The translations under genes and the position numbers were made by a program. A stretch of DNA of 64,000 bases from Trebonia kvetii. GTDB lineage: Bacteria > Actinomycetota > Actinomycetes > Streptosporangiales > Streptosporangiaceae. How positions within the stretch are numbered: the stretch's first letter is position 1; every line of letters starts with the position of its first letter. A model generated the notes under the pieces. The model was not told the DNA's origin. It ran no database searches and saw nothing but the letters and a program-made list of their open reading frames with translations. This document shows, piece by piece, positions 24,170 to 32,401 of the stretch. Where the stretch lies: the NCBI RefSeq assembly GCF_007827045.1, contig NZ_RPFW01000009.1, positions 62,001 to 126,000 on the forward strand, read 5' to 3'.

Positions 24170-24534
24170 AGGGCGCCGCCGATCAGCCGGCCGAGCGCGG
24201 TGGCGGCCACCCCGAGCACCAGGCTGACCGCGATGTTCGCCACCGCCCTGCGGTACTGGCGCTCCTCGGTGAGCCGCTGCGTTTCCAGCATCCAGGTGGA
24301 GAAGGTGGTGTAGGAGCCGACCGCGGCCGTTCCGCCGAGCAGCGCCGCGTCGTGGCCGAGCGCGAGCCCGGTGAGCAGCCCGAGTACCACCGCGCCGGAC
24401 AGGTTCACCACCAGCGTGCCGTACGGGAAGTCGCGCCCCGACGCCGAGGAGACGAGGCCGTCCACGTAGAACCGCAGCACAGAGCCGGTGCCGCCGATGA
24501 GGACCACCGCGGCCCAGACGAGCGCGTTCACCGG
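24166..24534 (-). CDS. crcB: Fluoride channel/exporter subunit CrcB (second copy)
   Basis: Small membrane protein of the Fluc family, 122 residues with four hydrophobic helices. The GTG at 24534 (VNALVWAAVVLIGGTGSVLR) overlaps the end of the first crcB by 7 nt; longer frames upstream lie inside that gene. Diagnostic parts are GGTGSVLRFYVDG, FPYGTLVVNLSGAVVLG and GSYTTFSTWMLE, which contains the Phe-Ser-Thr motif lining the fluoride path. Two neighbouring copies usually make a heterodimer with antiparallel subunits. Confidence 0.93.
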   Translation of the reverse strand, partial: PVNALVWAAVVLIGGTGSVLRFYVDGLVSSASGRDFPYGTLVVNLSGAVVLGLLTGLALGHDAALLGGTAAVGSYTTFSTWMLETQRLTEERQYRRAVANIAVSLVLGVAATALGRLIGGAL

Positions 24535-25019
24535 CGCACCCGAACCCTGCGCACCAGTGTGGTCGCCAGGTGCACCGCCGCGTAGCCCGCCGCGACGCTC
24601 GCCGTCGTGTAGCCGGCGGCGAGGCCGTAGGCGTGCGCGCTGAGCATCTTCAAGATCTCCACCTGCATCGTGGAGAACGTGGAAAGGCCGCCACACACGC
24701 CCGTGCCGAGCAGTGGCCGGCGGTAGCTGGACAGCGGGAGCCGTTCCTGCAGCCGGGTGACGAAGTAGCCGAGCAGCAGGGCCGCCACGATGTTCACCGC
24801 GAAGGTCGGCCACGGCCACTCGGTGGCGGAATGCGGGAACGCCTCGGCCAGTGCGGCGCGCGCCAGGGTGCCGAGCGCGCCGCCGACGAAGATCGCGATG
24901 ATGGTCTGGGCGTCCGCCCGTGGCGGCACCAGCCGGGCCCGGCGCGGCGCGGCGGGGCCGGCCACGAGGTCGACGGCATCGGGCATGGACATCTGGCGTG
25001 AGGCAGCAGGCTCAGGCAT
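24528..25019 (-). CDS. crcB: Fluoride channel/exporter subunit CrcB (first copy)
   Basis: Fluc-family subunit with an N-terminal cytosolic extension of about 40 residues before the four helices. Key segments are FVGGALGTLARAAL, WPWPTFAVNIVAALLLGY and GVCGGLSTFSTMQVE. The ATG at 25019 has GAGGAG upstream and is preferred over the in-frame GTG at 25040. First gene of a crcB-crcB-DUF190 operon that protects the cell from cytoplasmic fluoride. The 5' leader has weak similarity to a fluoride riboswitch. Confidence 0.93.
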   Translation of the reverse strand: MPEPAASRQMSMPDAVDLVAGPAAPRRARLVPPRADAQTIIAIFVGGALGTLARAALAEAFPHSATEWPWPTFAVNIVAALLLGYFVTRLQERLPLSSYRRPLLGTGVCGGLSTFSTMQVEILKMLSAHAYGLAAGYTTASVAAGYAAVHLATTLVRRVRVRR

Positions 25020-25039
25020 GCGGAACGACTCCTCAGTCA

Positions 25040-25130
25040 CGAACTTCGGACCTAGAAGCCATTAGCCGCGCACCGTGCAGGCGAGGACGGGACGGCGGTT
25101 CGCGAAGCGTCGCGGCTTCGCACCAGGGCA
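25040..25130 (-). promoter_or_regulatory. crcB leader with weak fluoride-riboswitch resemblance
   Basis: Read on the minus strand, a GCGAAGC...GCTTCGC hairpin is followed by AACCGCC. Further on come GCGG and CTAATGGCTTCTAGG, which echoes the 3' CUGAUGgCcUCUAC strand of crcB-motif RNAs. The 5' GGCGAUG-type stem is not convincing, so this is only a candidate. Confidence 0.22.
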
Positions 25131-25200
25131 TCATCTGGCCGCAGTTGTTGATTTTACCGCCCACCGGGAAGGTGCTCTTCCCCGGCGGGTGGCGGACGCC

Positions 25201-25476
25201 ATGATTGCGTTATATCGTGAGATTAGGACGTGCCGTGAACCCGGGATGACCAAGGAGGTGCGGGCGGTGCGAGACATCATGAGGCTCGTGTTCGGGCGCG
25301 AGGAAGGCATCCTGTCCGAGCTGTTCGGCGGGGATGACGCGGACGGTTTCGGCATGGCCGATCGGGCCCGCAGGGCCGGCGAGTGGTGCGGGACGACGCC
25401 GGGCTCCGATGCCGGGAGGGCGGGCGCCTCGCGCCACGTTCCGCGCGTCATCGACGAGGAATTCCGCATCTTTTAA
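25201..25476 (+). CDS. Uncertain small hypothetical protein
   Basis: An open frame of 91 codons from the ATG at 25201 (MIALYREIRTCREPGMTKEV), with an alternative ATG at 25246. The middle segment EVRAVRDIMRLVFGREEG is acidic/basic and helix-like, and the C-terminus is RVIDEEFRIF. No family is recognised and no good ribosome-binding site precedes 25201. The opposite strand is also open across it. It is listed because the 600-bp gap between crcB and ppa otherwise holds nothing. Confidence 0.28.
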   Translation: MIALYREIRTCREPGMTKEVRAVRDIMRLVFGREEGILSELFGGDDADGFGMADRARRAGEWCGTTPGSDAGRAGASRHVPRVIDEEFRIF

Positions 25477-25640
25477 CACCGCCCATCGCCTGAGACTGGT
25501 GATGGTTTGTTTAACGGGATATGTCTATGGTGTGAGTGGTGCGTTGCGGGGTATGCCTGCGGCGGACCTGTAGCCAAGTCCCGACCGCGAACCCCCATGT
25601 GTCGCAATGCCGGGCCGCAGCCGTCGAAGGAGCCGGTGTT

Positions 25641-26177
25641 ATGGACGTTGAGGTCATCGTTGAGACCCCGCAGGGATCGCGCAACAAGTACAAGATCGAC
25701 CCCAAGACCGGGCGCATCAGGCTAGACCGGATGCTGTTCACCTCGACGGTCTACCCCCTGGACTATGGCAAGATCCCGCAGACCCTGGCCGAAGACGGCG
25801 ACCCGCTTGACGTCCTGGTCTGGCTCGACGAGCCCACCTTTCCCGGCTGCCTGATAACGGTGCGCCCGATCGCGGTGTTCTGGCTTAACGACGAGCGCGG
25901 CCCGGATGCCAAGCTGCTCGGCGTTGCCGCTCACGACGTCCGCAAGGGCCGTATCAGGGACCTGTCCGACGTGCCGCGTCACCTGCTCAACGAGATCGGC
26001 CACTTCTTTGACATCTATAAGGAGCTTGAGCCGGGCAAGTCGACCGACGTCCGGGGCTGGATGGACTGCGCCGAGGCGGAGCGCGTCATCAAGGAGGCGG
26101 AGGCGCGAGCCGGAATAGTGCCTGGCCAGCGTACAGATGTGACTCGTGTGACTGAAGTGAAGATTGCTGGCCAATAG
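25641..26177 (+). CDS. ppa: Inorganic pyrophosphatase (family I)
   Basis: Hydrolyses pyrophosphate in the cytosol, pulling biosynthetic reactions forward. The ATG at 25641 has AAGGAG 7 nt upstream; the frame opens earlier but that part has no similarity. The 178 residues carry the family fold: MDVEVIVETPQGSRNKYKID, RMLFTSTVYPLDYGKIPQTL, the metal-binding DGDPLDVLVW, and the DIYKELEPGKSTDVRGW segment. Apparently monocistronic. Confidence 0.96.
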   Translation: MDVEVIVETPQGSRNKYKIDPKTGRIRLDRMLFTSTVYPLDYGKIPQTLAEDGDPLDVLVWLDEPTFPGCLITVRPIAVFWLNDERGPDAKLLGVAAHDVRKGRIRDLSDVPRHLLNEIGHFFDIYKELEPGKSTDVRGWMDCAEAERVIKEAEARAGIVPGQRTDVTRVTEVKIAGQ

Positions 26178-26337
26178 TGTGATCATAGAGAAATGTAAAT
26201 TAACCTGCTTGAAACGCATGTTCGGGAGACTATGGCGACTGTCAACTGAACCTTTTTCATCCTGACGACGCCCGCGGGCTGGACCTCAAAGACGAGGGAC
26301 AGGTTGAAATGGTTCCCCTGCCCTGGAGTCACCCCGC

Positions 26338-27870
26338 ATGGCCCTACTCGAGACCACCGCTGCCGCCGCTGCCGAGCGCGCCAAGCTGCAGCGGCATTTT
26401 GGCCGCTTCGACATCCTGTTCTTTCTCATCTGCACGATCGTCGGCGTCGACACGATCGCCTCCGTGGCGAGCAGCGGCGGTGAGGCCTTCACCTGGATGC
26501 TGATTCTGGCCATCGCCTTCTTCGTGCCGCAGGCGCTGCTGTTCGCCGAACTCGGCTCCGCGTTCCCGCAGGAGGGCGGCCCGTACTTCTGGACCAGGCT
26601 CGCCTTCGGCCGCCTCGTCGGCGCCGTCAACAACTTCCTGTACTGGATCACCAACCCGGTCTGGATCGGCGGCACCCTCGCGGGCGCCTGCGTCGGCGCC
26701 ATCGAGGTCTTCTTCCACAACGGGAACCCGCTGTCGACCATGTGGTTCTACGTGGTCGCGCTCGTCTTCGTCTGGGTCTCCGTGCTCGCGGCCATCTTGT
26801 CGTTCTCGCAGGCGAAGTGGCTGCCGACGGCCGGCGCGTTCGCGCGGTTCGCCCTGCTCGGCCTGTTCACGGTCTCGTGCGCCATCTACGCCGCCAAGCA
26901 CGGCGTGCACGGCCTCGGCGGCAGCGCCTACAAGCCGTCCTACGCCGGCTTCGTCGCGCTTGTCGGCGTGCTGCTGTTCAACTACGTCGGCTTCGAGCTG
27001 CCGAGCAGCGCCGGCGAGGAGATGACCAACCCCAAGCGCGACGTGCCGTTCGCGATCGCGCGGTCGGCGGGGGCCAGCGTCCTGCTGTACGCGCTGCCGG
27101 TGCTCGGCATCCTGATCGTCCTGCCCGCCACGGCGGTCACCAACTTCGGCGGGTTCGCCGACGCGATGAAGGACGTATTCACCGTGTATGGCGGCTCCAT
27201 CGCCAAGGACGGTACCCCCACGCTGAGCGGCGCGGGCACCGTCCTGGCCGGCGTCGGCGCGGTGCTGTTCATCCTGTGCCTGCTGACCTCGGGCGTCACC
27301 TGGATCATGGGGTCGGACCGCGCGCTCGCGGTGTCCTGCTACGACGGCGCTGGACCGCGGTTCCTCGGCGTGATCAGCGCGCGCTTCGGCACGCCGGTCC
27401 GGGTGAACATCTTCAGCGGAATCGTCGCGACCGGCATCGTGGTTCTCGCCGAGACCATCACGAGCGGCAACGCCGCGAAGTACTTCGGTGCGGTGCTCGG
27501 CGTCACGATCTCCACCACGCTCATCAGCTACCTGGGCATCTACCCGGCGGTGTGGAAGCTGCGCCGGTCGCACCCGGAGGTCGCCCGGCCGTTCCGCATG
27601 CCGTGGATGAGGCCGCTGACGGTGCTGCTCGTGGCGCTGATCGTGATCGCCACCATCCAGCTGATCGCGCCGGGTCTCGGCGACTCCTGGTTCGGCTCGA
27701 ACTACGCGCCATCCGGCTGGGACCCGTCGCAGAAGTGGATCTACCTGCTCACCGAGGCAGTCCCCGTGCTCTGCTTCGCCCTGGTCGGCGTCCTGTTCTG
27801 GGCGCTCGGCAGCAGCACCCGAGCCCAGGTCGTCACGCTCGATCCGGTCGAAGCCGAGCCGGTGGAATAG
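26338..27870 (+). CDS. APC superfamily amino-acid/polyamine permease
   Basis: A 510-residue polytopic membrane protein with about twelve hydrophobic helices. The first helices read FLICTIVGVDTIASVASSGG and LFAELGSAFPQEGGPYFWTR, the family's TM1-TM2 signature including the E-G-G-P-Y motif. FELPSSAGEEMTNPKRDVPF is the conserved loop near TM6-7. The substrate cannot be read from sequence. The start lies 160 nt after ppa with only a weak GGAG-like site, so a separate promoter is likely. A strong hairpin terminator follows the gene. Confidence 0.9.
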   Translation: MALLETTAAAAAERAKLQRHFGRFDILFFLICTIVGVDTIASVASSGGEAFTWMLILAIAFFVPQALLFAELGSAFPQEGGPYFWTRLAFGRLVGAVNNFLYWITNPVWIGGTLAGACVGAIEVFFHNGNPLSTMWFYVVALVFVWVSVLAAILSFSQAKWLPTAGAFARFALLGLFTVSCAIYAAKHGVHGLGGSAYKPSYAGFVALVGVLLFNYVGFELPSSAGEEMTNPKRDVPFAIARSAGASVLLYALPVLGILIVLPATAVTNFGGFADAMKDVFTVYGGSIAKDGTPTLSGAGTVLAGVGAVLFILCLLTSGVTWIMGSDRALAVSCYDGAGPRFLGVISARFGTPVRVNIFSGIVATGIVVLAETITSGNAAKYFGAVLGVTISTTLISYLGIYPAVWKLRRSHPEVARPFRMPWMRPLTVLLVALIVIATIQLIAPGLGDSWFGSNYAPSGWDPSQKWIYLLTEAVPVLCFALVGVLFWALGSSTRAQVVTLDPVEAEPVE

Positions 27871-27888
27871 CGGCAGGAAGTACGGATA

Positions 27889-27922
27889 CGAGGCCCCGCG
27901 GCGCGAGCGCCGCGGGGCCTCG
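27889..27922 (+). terminator. Hairpin terminator after the APC permease
   Basis: A perfect 16-bp GC-rich stem (27889-27904 with 27907-27922) around a GA turn, 19 nt after the permease stop and 55 nt before the next gene. There is no long U-tract, as is common in actinobacteria. Confidence 0.8.
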
Positions 27923-27977
27923 TCATGCTGGCAGGCCGCCGTGAGATGGTGACGGGAGCGATGAGAGGGGGTTACGC

Positions 27978-29177
27978 GTGAGCACGATCGAGATCCCGGA
28001 CGGCTCGCTGTTCGGGCTGGACAATCTCCCGTACGGGGTGTTCTCGCCCGCGAACGCCCGGCCGCGTGCGGGGGTCCGGGTGGCGGACAGCGTCATCGAC
28101 CTCCATGCGGCGCTGCGCGACGACGCGTTCGCCGCGCCGTCGCTCAACCCGTTCATGGCCGAGGGGCCGGCCCGCTGGGCGGCGGCCCGGGCCAGGATAA
28201 CCGAGCTGATCATGGCGGGGGAGTTGCCGCCTGGCGCGGTGCACCCGCTGCGGGAGGTGAAGCTGCGGCTGCCGTTCGAGGTCGCCGACTATGTGGACTT
28301 CTACGCCTCCGAGCATCACGCGGCCAACCTTGGCCGCCTGTTCCGGCCGAACGCCGAGCCGCTCATGCCCAACTGGAAGCACCTGCCGGTCGGCTACCAC
28401 GGCCGGGCCGGCACCGTCGTCGTCTCGGGCACCGGCATCGTCCGGCCGTCCGGCCAGCGCAAGGAGCCCGATGACCCGGTGCCGGTCTTCGGCCCGTCAA
28501 TCAGGCTCGACATCGAGGCCGAGGTCGGTTTCGTGATCGGCGTTGGCTCCCCGGTCGGCACCGCGGTGCCGACCGGGGCGTTCGGCGACCGGGTGTTCGG
28601 CGCCGTACTCGTCAACGACTGGTCCGCGCGCGACCTGCAGGCCTGGGAGTACGTGCCGCTCGGGCCGCACCTGGGCAAGTCGTTCGCCACCTCCGTGTCG
28701 CCCTGGGTGGTGCCGCTCGCTGCGCTGCAGGCAGCCCGCGTCCCGCTGCCTGGCCAGGATCCCCAACCGCTGCCGTACCTGCGCGAGTCAGAGGACTGGG
28801 GGCTCGACATCGACCTGGCGGTGGAGTGGAACGGCGAGGTGGTCTCCCGGCCGCCTTACGCCAGCATGTACTGGTCACCGGCCCAGATGCTCGCGCACAT
28901 GACGGTCAATGGCGCGGCCACCCGCACCGGCGATCTGTTCGCCTCGGGCACCGTCTCCGGTCCCGCCCGGTCGCAGCGCGGCGCGTTCATCGAGCTGACC
29001 TGGGGCGGCGCGGAGCCGGTGACCGTCGGGGGAGAGCCGCGGGGGTTCCTGCGCGACGGCGACACGGTGACCATCACCGCCACCGCACCCGGGGAGTTCG
29101 GCGGCCGCATCGGCTTCGGCGAGGTGACAGGGAAGATCCTGCCCGCTCGCGCCGAGCCCTTCGGCGTGGACAGCTGA
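27978..29177 (+). CDS. fahA: Fumarylacetoacetase
   Basis: Last enzyme of tyrosine/homogentisate breakdown, splitting fumarylacetoacetate into fumarate and acetoacetate. The GTG at 27978 follows GAGAGGGGG. The 399 residues have the N-terminal SH3-like part (LFGLDNLPYGVFSP) and the catalytic FAH domain: DYVDFYASEHHAANLGRLF with the metal ligand and catalytic His, LPVGYHGRAGTVVVSGT, DIEAEVGFVIG, FGAVLVNDWSARDLQAWEY, GKSFATSVSPWVVPL and the C-terminal GRIGFGEVTGKILPA. The next gene may supply maleylacetoacetate isomerase activity. Confidence 0.95.
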   Translation: MSTIEIPDGSLFGLDNLPYGVFSPANARPRAGVRVADSVIDLHAALRDDAFAAPSLNPFMAEGPARWAAARARITELIMAGELPPGAVHPLREVKLRLPFEVADYVDFYASEHHAANLGRLFRPNAEPLMPNWKHLPVGYHGRAGTVVVSGTGIVRPSGQRKEPDDPVPVFGPSIRLDIEAEVGFVIGVGSPVGTAVPTGAFGDRVFGAVLVNDWSARDLQAWEYVPLGPHLGKSFATSVSPWVVPLAALQAARVPLPGQDPQPLPYLRESEDWGLDIDLAVEWNGEVVSRPPYASMYWSPAQMLAHMTVNGAATRTGDLFASGTVSGPARSQRGAFIELTWGGAEPVTVGGEPRGFLRDGDTVTITATAPGEFGGRIGFGEVTGKILPARAEPFGVDS

Positions 29178-29209
29178 CGAAACCGTCACGAGCAAGAGGA
29201 GCGACACCG

Positions 29210-29923
29210 ATGAAGCCGGAACAGACGCTGACCTGGATGCACGACGGCACGCGCAGGCTGCTCGGTGACGTGGCAGGGCTGTCCGACGACGCGTTCGGCG
29301 AGCCGACGGCGCTGCCCGGCTGGAATCGCCGCTACCTGCTCGCGCACATCGCCGCCAACGCCGACGCGCTGCGCAACCTGGTCCACTGGGCGCGCACCGG
29401 CGAGGAACGGCGGATGTACACCTCGACGGAGCAGCGCGAGGCCGACATCGCGGCGGGTGCCAGGCTCCCGGCGGCGGAACTGCGCGCCTGGATTTCCTCC
29501 TCGTCCCAGGCGCTCGCCGCCGATCTCGACGGACTCCGCGACGGCCCGGCGTGGGAGGCGACGGTGATCACCGCCCAGGGCCTCACCAGGTCCGCGAGCG
29601 AGATCCCGTGGATGCGCGACCGCGAGGTCTGGATCCACGCGGTCGACCTGCGCGCCGGCACCACCTGGGGCGACCTGCCCGCGGGCTTTCTGACGGCGCT
29701 GCTCGACGACGTGACATCCCGCCGTTCGGCCACGGGCGGCGGCCCGGCGCTCGCCGTCACCGCCACCGACACCGGTCACACCTGGGAGGTGGCGGGCACC
29801 GGCACCCCGGTCCCGGTCAGCGCAACGCTCGCCGGCCTGGCCGGCTACCTGACCGGCCGCACTGGTACTGCCGATACTGGCGCCGCCCTGCCCGCCGCCC
29901 CCGCGCTGCCCCCCTGGCTCTAG
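29210..29923 (+). CDS. DinB-fold mycothiol-dependent maleylpyruvate isomerase family protein
   Basis: The ATG at 29210 has GAGGAG about 9 nt upstream, 32 nt after fahA. The 237 residues show the MDMPI pattern: LSDDAFGEPTALPGWNRRYL, LLAHIAANADALRNLVHWA with the first metal His, and IPWMRDREVWIHAVDLRAG with the second metal-binding region. The C-terminal SCP-like part includes PALAVTATDTGHTWEVAG. In mycothiol-using bacteria this family isomerises maleylpyruvate. Beside fahA the natural substrate could instead be maleylacetoacetate, replacing the glutathione-dependent enzyme of other bacteria; that is inference from context. Confidence 0.88.
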   Translation: MKPEQTLTWMHDGTRRLLGDVAGLSDDAFGEPTALPGWNRRYLLAHIAANADALRNLVHWARTGEERRMYTSTEQREADIAAGARLPAAELRAWISSSSQALAADLDGLRDGPAWEATVITAQGLTRSASEIPWMRDREVWIHAVDLRAGTTWGDLPAGFLTALLDDVTSRRSATGGGPALAVTATDTGHTWEVAGTGTPVPVSATLAGLAGYLTGRTGTADTGAALPAAPALPPWL

Positions 29924-30041
29924 GCCCGGTCCGATCCTGGCTCGCCGCGCTGCGGCCGTGTTTCTCGCGTTACGCCATTCTGGTGCGCCGCGCGGCGGAT
30001 GGAGGCCTTCTCCTGCGGGATCGGGCTAAGCGCGCGACCGG

Positions 30042-31616
30042 TTAGAGGCAGATGCCGAGTATGCAGTTCGACCGGGAAGCGGATGGGACCGCGGACGGCG
30101 AGGTGCTCGGCGTGCCGGACGCCGACGGCGTGTCGGGTGGGCTGGTCGAGTGGGTGCCTGGCGAACTCGGGCTCGGGGTCGGGCTGCCGCTTGGGCGCGC
30201 GGTCGCACTGGGGGAGGGGGACGCGGACTTGCCGCCCTTGCCGTGCTTGGCGCGGCCGCTCGGCGTCCCTGACGTCGTGGCGGACGGTGCGATCACGCCG
30301 CCAGGTGCTGACGCGCTCCTGGAGCCGCGGGCGGGCGCGGTGCGGTGGGCCGCCGAGGCGGTCCCGACCGCCGGGCTGGCAGGCGGCCGCTTCGCCCCGG
30401 GCGCGCCGAGCACGCCGGAGACGAGCAGGCCCGTCAGGCCGGCGATGGCCAGCAGGATCACGCCGGCGCCGAGGATCGCCGCCGCGCGCCGCTGGCGGCG
30501 CCGCGCCACGGCGTCCACGTCGCTGCCCGCCGGGTCGGCAGCGCCGTCAAGGAGCAGGCCGCCGGTCGGATCGGGCGGGAACGGCGGAGTGGTCCGCTCG
30601 CCGGCGAGCGCGGTGTGGCCGTGCAGGCCACCTGCGCTCGCGATGGTGACCGCCGTCTGGCCGCCGCTGGCGGCCACGGGAGTGCCCAGGTCCCAGACGA
30701 CAGGCTCGCCCCGGTTCCAGCTGGCCGGCGCGGCGGGGCCCGGCTCATACAGGCGCGGCCCGGTGGGCCCGGACACGAGGGCGTTGCCCTCGGCGATGGA
30801 GTCGCGCAGCCGTGAGGCGAGCCCGGCCAGCTCCCGCGCGTCGCGGAGCCGGCGCCCAGGGTCCTTGGCGGTCAGCCCAGCGACCAGGGCGTCGAGCTCG
30901 GGAGGGACGTTGGCGGGCAGCGGCGGCAGCGGCAGGTAGAGGTGGCTCGCCATCACCTCGGCCGGGGTCCCGTCGTAGGGTGGCATCCCGGTCAGGCACT
31001 CGTGCAGCACGATGCCCAGGGAGTACAGGTCGCTCGCCGGCGTTCCAGGCCCGCCGGCGATCCGCTCTGGTGCCAGGTACTGTGACGTGCCCATGACCAG
31101 CGCCGGATCGGTCACCGGCGTCTGCCCGACCGCGTGCGCGATGCCGAAGTCGGTGACCTTGACCCGCCCCTCCGGGCCGATCAGGATGTTGCCCGGCTTG
31201 ACGTCGCGGTGTACAAGCCCCGCCCGGTGCGCGGCCGACAGCCCGTCCGCTGCCTGCGCTACCACGTCGAGCGCGAACACGGCATCCGCCGGGCCATCGA
31301 GGAGAAGGTCGGCGAGGGAGGGACCGTCGACGAACTCCATCACCAGGTACGGGGATCCGCTGGGCCCGGCGTGGCCGAAGTCGTAGACCTGGGCGACGCG
31401 CGGATGACTCAGCGCGCCCGCGTGCCTAGCCTCCTTGCGGAACCGCTCCAGCGTGTCCGGGTGGTCGGCGTACTCGGGCCGCAGCACCTTGACCGCTACC
31501 GGCCGTTCGAGCAGCAGGTCGGTCGCCCGCCACACCTGGCCGACGCCCCCGGCCGCGATCTGCTCGTCCAGGCGGTAGCGATCGTCGAAAATTAGGCCAG
31601 ATCCCGTCACAACCAT
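30042..31616 (-). CDS. Transmembrane Ser/Thr protein kinase (PknB-like)
   Basis: 524 residues. Kinase domain about 10-270: glycine loop AAGGVGQVWRA, VAVKVLRPEY, catalytic HRDVKPGNIL near 134-143, VTDFGIAHA, GTSQYLAPERI and SDLYSLGIVLHECLTG. A variable juxtamembrane region leads to one membrane helix (about 377-403, AAILGAGVILLAIAGLTGLL). The extracellular part is a ~120-residue Ser/Pro/Thr/Gly-rich tail ending in NCILGICL, whose two Cys could form a disulphide. No PASTA repeats are present, so the ligand is not the usual muropeptide. ATG at 31616 with a GGGTAGGGTG upstream. Confidence 0.93.
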   Translation of the reverse strand: MVVTGSGLIFDDRYRLDEQIAAGGVGQVWRATDLLLERPVAVKVLRPEYADHPDTLERFRKEARHAGALSHPRVAQVYDFGHAGPSGSPYLVMEFVDGPSLADLLLDGPADAVFALDVVAQAADGLSAAHRAGLVHRDVKPGNILIGPEGRVKVTDFGIAHAVGQTPVTDPALVMGTSQYLAPERIAGGPGTPASDLYSLGIVLHECLTGMPPYDGTPAEVMASHLYLPLPPLPANVPPELDALVAGLTAKDPGRRLRDARELAGLASRLRDSIAEGNALVSGPTGPRLYEPGPAAPASWNRGEPVVWDLGTPVAASGGQTAVTIASAGGLHGHTALAGERTTPPFPPDPTGGLLLDGAADPAGSDVDAVARRRQRRAAAILGAGVILLAIAGLTGLLVSGVLGAPGAKRPPASPAVGTASAAHRTAPARGSRSASAPGGVIAPSATTSGTPSGRAKHGKGGKSASPSPSATARPSGSPTPSPSSPGTHSTSPPDTPSASGTPSTSPSAVPSASRSNCILGICL

Positions 31617-31689
31617 GTCACCCTACCCGGGGGTCTCCGCTGAGACTCCGCCATCGGCTAAAGGTAGGTATGTTTAGGTATGCGCAGTC

Positions 31690-32208
31690 TCACGCTGCGT
31701 GCTGCTGCACCAGCCGGCCGAGTGCGGGCAAGGCGACCTTCACATGCTTGACGGCGCTCGGCCTGACCGTGTTGTAGGCCTTGACGATCGTCGCCCGGTG
31801 TGAGAACTTGCGCCGCTCGTCGGTGATCCCGAGCAACGCCTCGGCCACCTCGTCCTCGCGGCTGGCGAGATACGCGCCGAAGTCCCCGGCTTCGGCGCCC
31901 GACTTCGTCGCGAACGCCGTCCACCATGGCTGGAGAGCGTCCGCCACGTCGGGGAGCAGGCTCTCGATCATGACCCGGATGTGGCCCGCGTCGAAGGTCC
32001 GCACCGTCCGGTAGGCGAGCCTGACGGCGGCGCCGGTGACACCGGACATCTCCGCGACCTCGCGGTCAACCAGCGCCTCACAGTCGGCGGCGACCCGAGG
32101 CTGGGCGTCGGGCGCGAGCAGCGTGTCCCTGAGCACGGTGTTTCTCAGCACTATGCCCGGGGCGGCCGCGGGATACGGGCGCTGGTCCCCTCCGACGATG
32201 GCTGCCAT
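31690..32208 (-). CDS. Conserved actinobacterial protein (DUF6918-like)
   Basis: 172 residues, mostly helical by composition, without signal or membrane segment. Recognisable pieces are LRDTLLAPDAQPRVAADCEA, LVDREVAEMSGVTGAAVRLA, SLLPDVADALQPWW, FGAYLASREDEVAEALLGIT and KHVKVALPALGRLVQQH. They match a small family of unknown function common in actinomycetes. It lies between two kinase genes, but nothing shows a functional link. Confidence 0.75.
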   Translation of the reverse strand: MAAIVGGDQRPYPAAAPGIVLRNTVLRDTLLAPDAQPRVAADCEALVDREVAEMSGVTGAAVRLAYRTVRTFDAGHIRVMIESLLPDVADALQPWWTAFATKSGAEAGDFGAYLASREDEVAEALLGITDERRKFSHRATIVKAYNTVRPSAVKHVKVALPALGRLVQQHAA

Positions 32209-32401
32209 GCCGGCTCGCTCTCTTTCTGTCGCTTTTCGGCGCTACGGTATCGGGCGCAGGGCCGCTTTCGCCGGAATGTGCCGATATGTTAGGTACTGCC
32301 CGCAGGGGGACGGGGTTCCTGTGCGGAGTCAGCACCAACCGTTCTGTATCAATCCTTTTGTCATCGTCATCGCGGCGGAATGACCGGGGCGGGGGTTTCG
32401 C

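Noticed and set aside
26344..27573. Minus-strand frame of about 410 codons
   Set aside because: Antisense of the APC permease; highly charged repetitive Asp/Arg/Glu sequence typical of an antisense frame of a membrane protein.
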